From positions 284,886 to 348,885 of the forward strand of contig JAPTJF010000009.1 in assembly GCA_029339195.1 (NCBI GenBank): 64,000 nucleotides of DNA. Reading direction: 5' to 3'. The notes beneath the pieces are model-generated. The model saw nothing but the letters and a program-made list of their open reading frames with translations, did not search any database and was not told the origin of the DNA. The position numbers were made by a program, and so were the translations under genes. The stretch's first letter is position 1. Each line of letters opens with the position of its first letter. This document shows, piece after piece, positions 60,501 to 64,000 of the stretch. Source of the stretch: Micractinium sp. NFX-FRZ (lineage: Eukaryota > Chlorophyta > Trebouxiophyceae > Chlorellales > Chlorellaceae).

Positions 60501-63500
60501 GTAGCCCCCACCCGCACCTGCCTGTTTGCTCATGTGCCCCGCTACTCATGTGGCCCCCCTGCTCTTGTGCGCCCCTACAGGCTCCAGCGGATCCAACTCG
60601 GTCACCTCTGTGACCTTCGGCCCCTCCCAGGGCAGCTTCCGGCTGCAGCCGGGCGTTCTGGAGCCGCCGCCGCCGTCCCCGCCGCGCAGCCCACCGGCGC
60701 CGCCGGCCTGCTCGCCCACCGCGACTCTTGTTGCGTGAGTGCCTGCCTGCCTTCTTTCAGAAATGCGTCACTAGAGGGCTGCTTGATCATGGGTGGGTGT
60801 GGCTAGCTTCTGGACCTGAACGCCGGGCGCCCATCTGCTCCTTGCTTCCTGACCCCCGCAGTGCCACCTGCGCCAGCATTGCCTCCGAGTTTGTCAGCTC
60901 CGGGGACCGCTGCAAGCGCATCGTCTGCCCCTCTGGCTGCGTCTCCGTCATTCGCACCGTCTGGGGAGGCACTTCCCCCTCTGACGGCCTGTATGCCGAG
61001 GACTCGAGTGTGTGCCGGGCCGCCATCCACGGCGGGGCCATCACAAATGCCGGCGGCACTGTCATGCTCAGCTGGCAGCCCGGGCTGGCCGCGTATGGAG
61101 GTGAGCCACACAGCACGGGCAGCTGCAGGGCAGAGTGTGTCAGGCTAGGCATGCAAACAGCACAGCGAGCAAGCAACACGTTGCCACCACCAACAGCGAC
61201 TGTTTCCAGGCATGCTTGCCACAGCAACCCCCCTCCTGCATCACGTTATAATTGCATCCCCGCCCGCCACCACATCCTCGCAGGCTCTGATGCCAACGGC
61301 ATCACCACCCGGACCGGTGCCGCCTTCCCTGCCAGCTTCACTGTGGGGGCGGCAGTCGGCGGCTTCCCGCCGCCCGCCCGCCCGCCTCCCCCCAAGTTCA
61401 CCTGCCCCTCCACCGCCCCCATTGTCGAGTAAGCACGTCTCACAGCTGACCCCAGGGGAAGACTGCTCACACGGCACAGCACAGCGCAACCACAGGGCAG
61501 CACAGCACAGCGCAGCATTGCTTGGACGGCTCACAGGCGGGCGTGGCATGCCGGGTGCTTCAAACCCCACCCCCTCCTGCCCACCACATTTGCTCCCCTT
61601 TCCCCCCCTGCTGCAGGGTCACCTGCGCCAGCATTGCCTCCGAGTTCATCAACTCTGGGGACCGCTGCAAGCGCATCGTCTGCCCCTCTGGCTGCACCGC
61701 CGTCCTGCGAAGCGTCTGGGGAGGCACCGCCCCCTCTGACGGCCTGTATGCCGAGGACTCGAGCGTGTGCAGGGCCGCCATCCACGGCGGGGCCATCACA
61801 GACGCTGGCGGCACCGTCATGCTGACATGGCAGCCCGGGCTGGACGCTTACGGAGGTGCGGTGGGGCGTGCTGGGGCAGTGTTGTGCGCAAGGAGGCACT
61901 TCCCAACCATCAGTTTGCGGCCCGTGGAGCACTGCCCTCCCAACCCACACCAGGCCGCCACCTGGCACATGCCCTGGCACTGGCAAGCCATGAATTCCAG
62001 CCCCACATGTGCCCCACCTCACCGCTTCATGTTGCTGCCGCCCTGCGGTGCAGGCGCGGACAGGAGCGGCATCACTTCCCGGCCAGGCGGCAGCTGGCCC
62101 GGCAGCTTCAACGTGGCTGCCTCCACTGGCAGCCTGGCCCGCCCGCCTCCACCCAGCCCACGCCCCCCGCCTCCCCGCGCGTTGCGCCGGCTGTGCCCAC
62201 CCGGATCACCTCTTGTCGCGTGAGTGCGGGGCACCTGTGCGCCACAGCTGTGCTGCTGTGTATGTGCCCCTGTCCCATGCAAACGCCTGCTTTTAAGCTG
62301 TGTCACTACTTAATGCGTGCCTGCCGCTGGAGGAGCCTATGGCCTGGCAGACCCGGCATACCGCCCGCCTACTGCAGCCAGAGGCAGCACACGAGTATGA
62401 GGAGGCTTGGCGCAAGCCGCATGACTGGCCCACCATCACACTCCACATCCTCACCACCCTCCTCCCCCTCACCTCGCCTGCCTCCCCCCGCCTCCCTCCA
62501 ATGCAGTGCCACCTGCTCAACCTCAGCGGTCGACTTTGTGAGCCTAGCAGACCCGTGCAAGCGGGTTGTGTGCCCCGCCGGGTGCACCGCTGCCACCAAG
62601 GCGGTGCGCGGCGGCGCCGACCCCTCTGACGGCCTGTATGACGAGGACTCCAGCGTGTGCCGTGCCGCTATCCACTTTGGAGCCATCCCAGATGCCGGCG
62701 GCACAGTGCTGCTGGCGTGGCAGGTTGGGATGGAGGCATACGGAGGTGCGCTGCGTGGGGGGAGGCTGGGGTGTGTGTGACCTGCTTTTGCGTGGGCGCT
62801 GGGCAGCAGTGTGTGCCTCTCGGCCCGGCGGCGGGTGCCAGCCATGCAGCAGGGCACGCGCAAGCAGCTCAGGCCACCCAACGCTTGCACCGGTCACTGC
62901 CTTGACGTTGCCATGTGCAGGCTCCGACCAAAATGGCATCTCCACTCGCGCCGGCTCTGCTGCTCTCGGCAGCTTCACCGTGGCTGCCGGCACGGGTGGC
63001 TTCTCGCCTCCCCCCACGCGCCCCCCGCCCCCGCGCTTCCAATGCTCCGCCACCTCCCCCCTGCTCGCCGAGCCGTAAGTGACTCAGGCTCATCGCTTGG
63101 CTGTGCCTTGTGCCAGCAAGCACCGATCGCTTGACGCCTCCACACTTGGACAGAGGGTCAGCTGCGCTCCAGCTGCGCTTCTACCGTCCGCCTCCCTGCA
63201 TTTGCCCTTCCCGTCCCCTCTCTCAGCAAACCCCCGCTCCCCTTCTTCCCCCACTGCAGCATCACCTGTGGCACCACAGCCGTGGAGTTTGTGAGTGCCG
63301 CCGACCGCTGCAAGCGCGCCGTCTGCCCCGCCGGCTGCCTCGCCGCCACTAGCCGGGCAGTGTGGGGCGGCGGCCCTCCCACCGCTGACCTGTTTGTGGA
63401 GGACTCGAGCGTGTGCCGGGCCGCCATCCACACTGGAGCCATCGGTGACGCTGGCGGCACCGTGCTGGTCACCTGGTTGCCAGGGCAGGATGCGTATGGA

Positions 63501-64000
63501 GGTGCGCTGGGCGGGGCAGCGGAGGGAGGGCGCTGTGGCTGGCATTGTGCCGGCGCTGGGGTGCCCACTGGGCTTCCGTCACTAGCCTCTGAGGTGCTCC
63601 TCTACAGCCAAGTGCAAGGAGCTGGTGCTATACCTACCATGCTCACACGTCCCAGGGTATGGGCAAGCCCCGCTATAACCTGCATCCCGTCCCCCTCCTG
63701 CCCGCCACTTGTGCAGCCCTGAGCCGCAACGGCGTCGACACGCGCTCCAGCGGCGCGGCACCCGGCAGCTTCAACGTGGCAGCCGGCGTGGGCGGGTACC
63801 CCTCACCACCAAACAGGCCGCCTCCCCCCTCGCCCCGCCCACCTCCCTCGCCGCGGCCAAACCCACCGCCGCCGCCCTCCCCGCGCCCGCCGCCCTCGCC
63901 GCGCCCGCCGTCTCCCAACCCGCCGCCACCGCCCTCGCCGCGCCCGCCGTCGCCCGATCCACCGCCGCCGCCCCCCCCCCCCCCCCCGCCCCCCCCCCCC
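54536..64000 (+). CDS. Giant secreted NHL-propeller / Pro-rich / multi-LCCL protein (3' partial)
   Basis: Twenty exons in the window: 54536-54689, 54838-55055, 55219-55314, 55638-55940, 56378-56841, 57129-57695, 58043-58284, 58581-58734, 59093-59334, 59643-59784, 60068-60309, 60581-60734, 60862-61100, 61284-61428, 61617-61855, 62054-62219, 62507-62745, 62921-63074, 63260-63501, 63717 to the edge; 1562 codons. N-terminal signal or signal-anchor (GVWVAALALALLLCGL). Residues 125-411 hold six NHL blades (pattern P-x-G-I-A-V-D-x2-N-x-V-F-V-x-D), enough for a six-bladed propeller. Residues 412-600 are a Ser/Arg/Asp-Pro stalk. At least seven LCCL domains follow (starts near residues 601, 733, 861, 993, 1121, 1256, 1387), each with VWGG, YAEDSSVCRAAIH and NGI-type motifs, and joined by short Pro-rich linkers. 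LCCL and NHL are extracellular binding modules, so an adhesive matrix protein is likely. Intron 1 appears to use a GC donor (54690); GTGATG at 54681 is an alternative. Confidence 0.88.
57129..57695 (+). repeat. Pro-rich stalk exon (SPRPPPP / DPRPPP repeats)
   Basis: A single 567-nt exon encodes about 188 residues that are nearly all Pro with regular Ser, Arg, Asp and Asn, for example PPPPSPRPPPPDPRPP. This is the style of hydroxyproline-rich linkers in volvocine pherophorins and other algal wall glycoproteins. At DNA level it is a degenerate C-rich repeat that leaves all frames open, hence the long spurious ORFs on both strands here. Confidence 0.9.
58043..63501 (+). repeat. Tandem array of LCCL exon pairs (seven units)
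   Basis: Each unit is two exons: a 239- or 242-nt exon (phase 2 in, phase 1 out) carrying the Cys-rich LCCL core, then a 142-166-nt exon (phase 1 in, phase 2 out) carrying the domain end and a Pro-rich linker. Core exons: 58043, 59093, 60068, 60862, 61617, 62507, 63260. Units 4 and 5 (60862 and 61617) are closest to each other, sharing CASIASEF, GDRCKRIVCPSGC and CRAAIHGGAIT. Unit 3 is the most divergent and lacks the NGI motif. The eighth position is cut by the window edge. Confidence 0.9.
63971..64000 (+). repeat. Poly-C run at the window end
   Basis: Thirty bases of C broken by a single G. In frame it continues the poly-Pro linker of LCCL unit 7. A homopolymer this long is also a place where assemblies break or slip, so its length should not be trusted. 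Confidence 0.8.

Noticed and set aside
58779..60806. 675-codon uninterrupted plus-strand ORF
   Set aside because: It reads through introns of the LCCL gene. Only the parts at 59093-59334 and 60068-60309 are coding, and the linker exons are in other frames.
1..64000. CRISPR arrays, operons, ribosome-binding sites, phage or IS elements
   Set aside because: The window is clearly eukaryotic nuclear DNA with spliceosomal introns; short repeats present are micro- or minisatellites or coding repeats.

Overview
The window looks like nuclear DNA of a GC-rich unicellular green alga, most likely in the Chlorella/Micractinium group. This is an inference from several signs: very intron-rich genes with short introns that nearly all end in CTGCAG/CCGCAG/GTGCAG, TGTAA motifs a few hundred bases downstream of stop codons (the usual green-algal poly(A) signal), an SBP-box plant-type transcription factor, and extracellular proteins with Ser-Pro/Arg-Pro linkers of the pherophorin style. 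No prokaryotic gene organisation, CRISPR array, rRNA or convincing tRNA was seen. Almost none of the long uninterrupted ORFs are real genes. The real genes were assembled exon by exon from homologous modules, splice sites and matching intron phases.

Layout. (1) 42-5097, minus strand: a large secreted Cys-rich protein gene (paralog A), 3' end outside the window. (2) 5098-13602: 8.5 kb with no supported gene, holding a 33-bp minisatellite and a perfect hairpin. (3) 13603-20798, plus: paralog B, 18 exons, 1250 aa. (4) 24520-26129, plus: a short SBP-box transcription factor, 3 exons, 340 aa. (5) 27863-36473, plus: paralog C, 26 exons, 1156 aa. (6) 37805-47697, plus: paralog D, 29 exons, 1127 aa. 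(7) 48573-50056, minus: a small secreted protein with the eight-cysteine pattern of plant lipid-transfer proteins, 6 exons, 135 aa, convergent with D. (8) 54536 to the window end, plus: a very large secreted protein with an NHL beta-propeller, a Pro-rich stalk and at least seven LCCL domains, 20 exons in the window, 3' end outside.

Taken together, six of the seven genes encode predicted secreted, cysteine-rich proteins and the seventh is a transcription factor. The window reads as a cell-surface/extracellular-matrix cluster that grew by tandem gene duplication (A-D) and by tandem exon duplication (LCCL modules). What A-D do is unknown. Their C-terminal halves are arrays of short Cys-rich repeats resembling the ephrin-receptor-like (GCC2/GCC3, growth-factor-receptor Cys-rich) family. 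Their N-terminal halves match no family I can name. Every multi-exon model quoted keeps an open frame across all its junctions, and many exon lengths are identical between paralogs.
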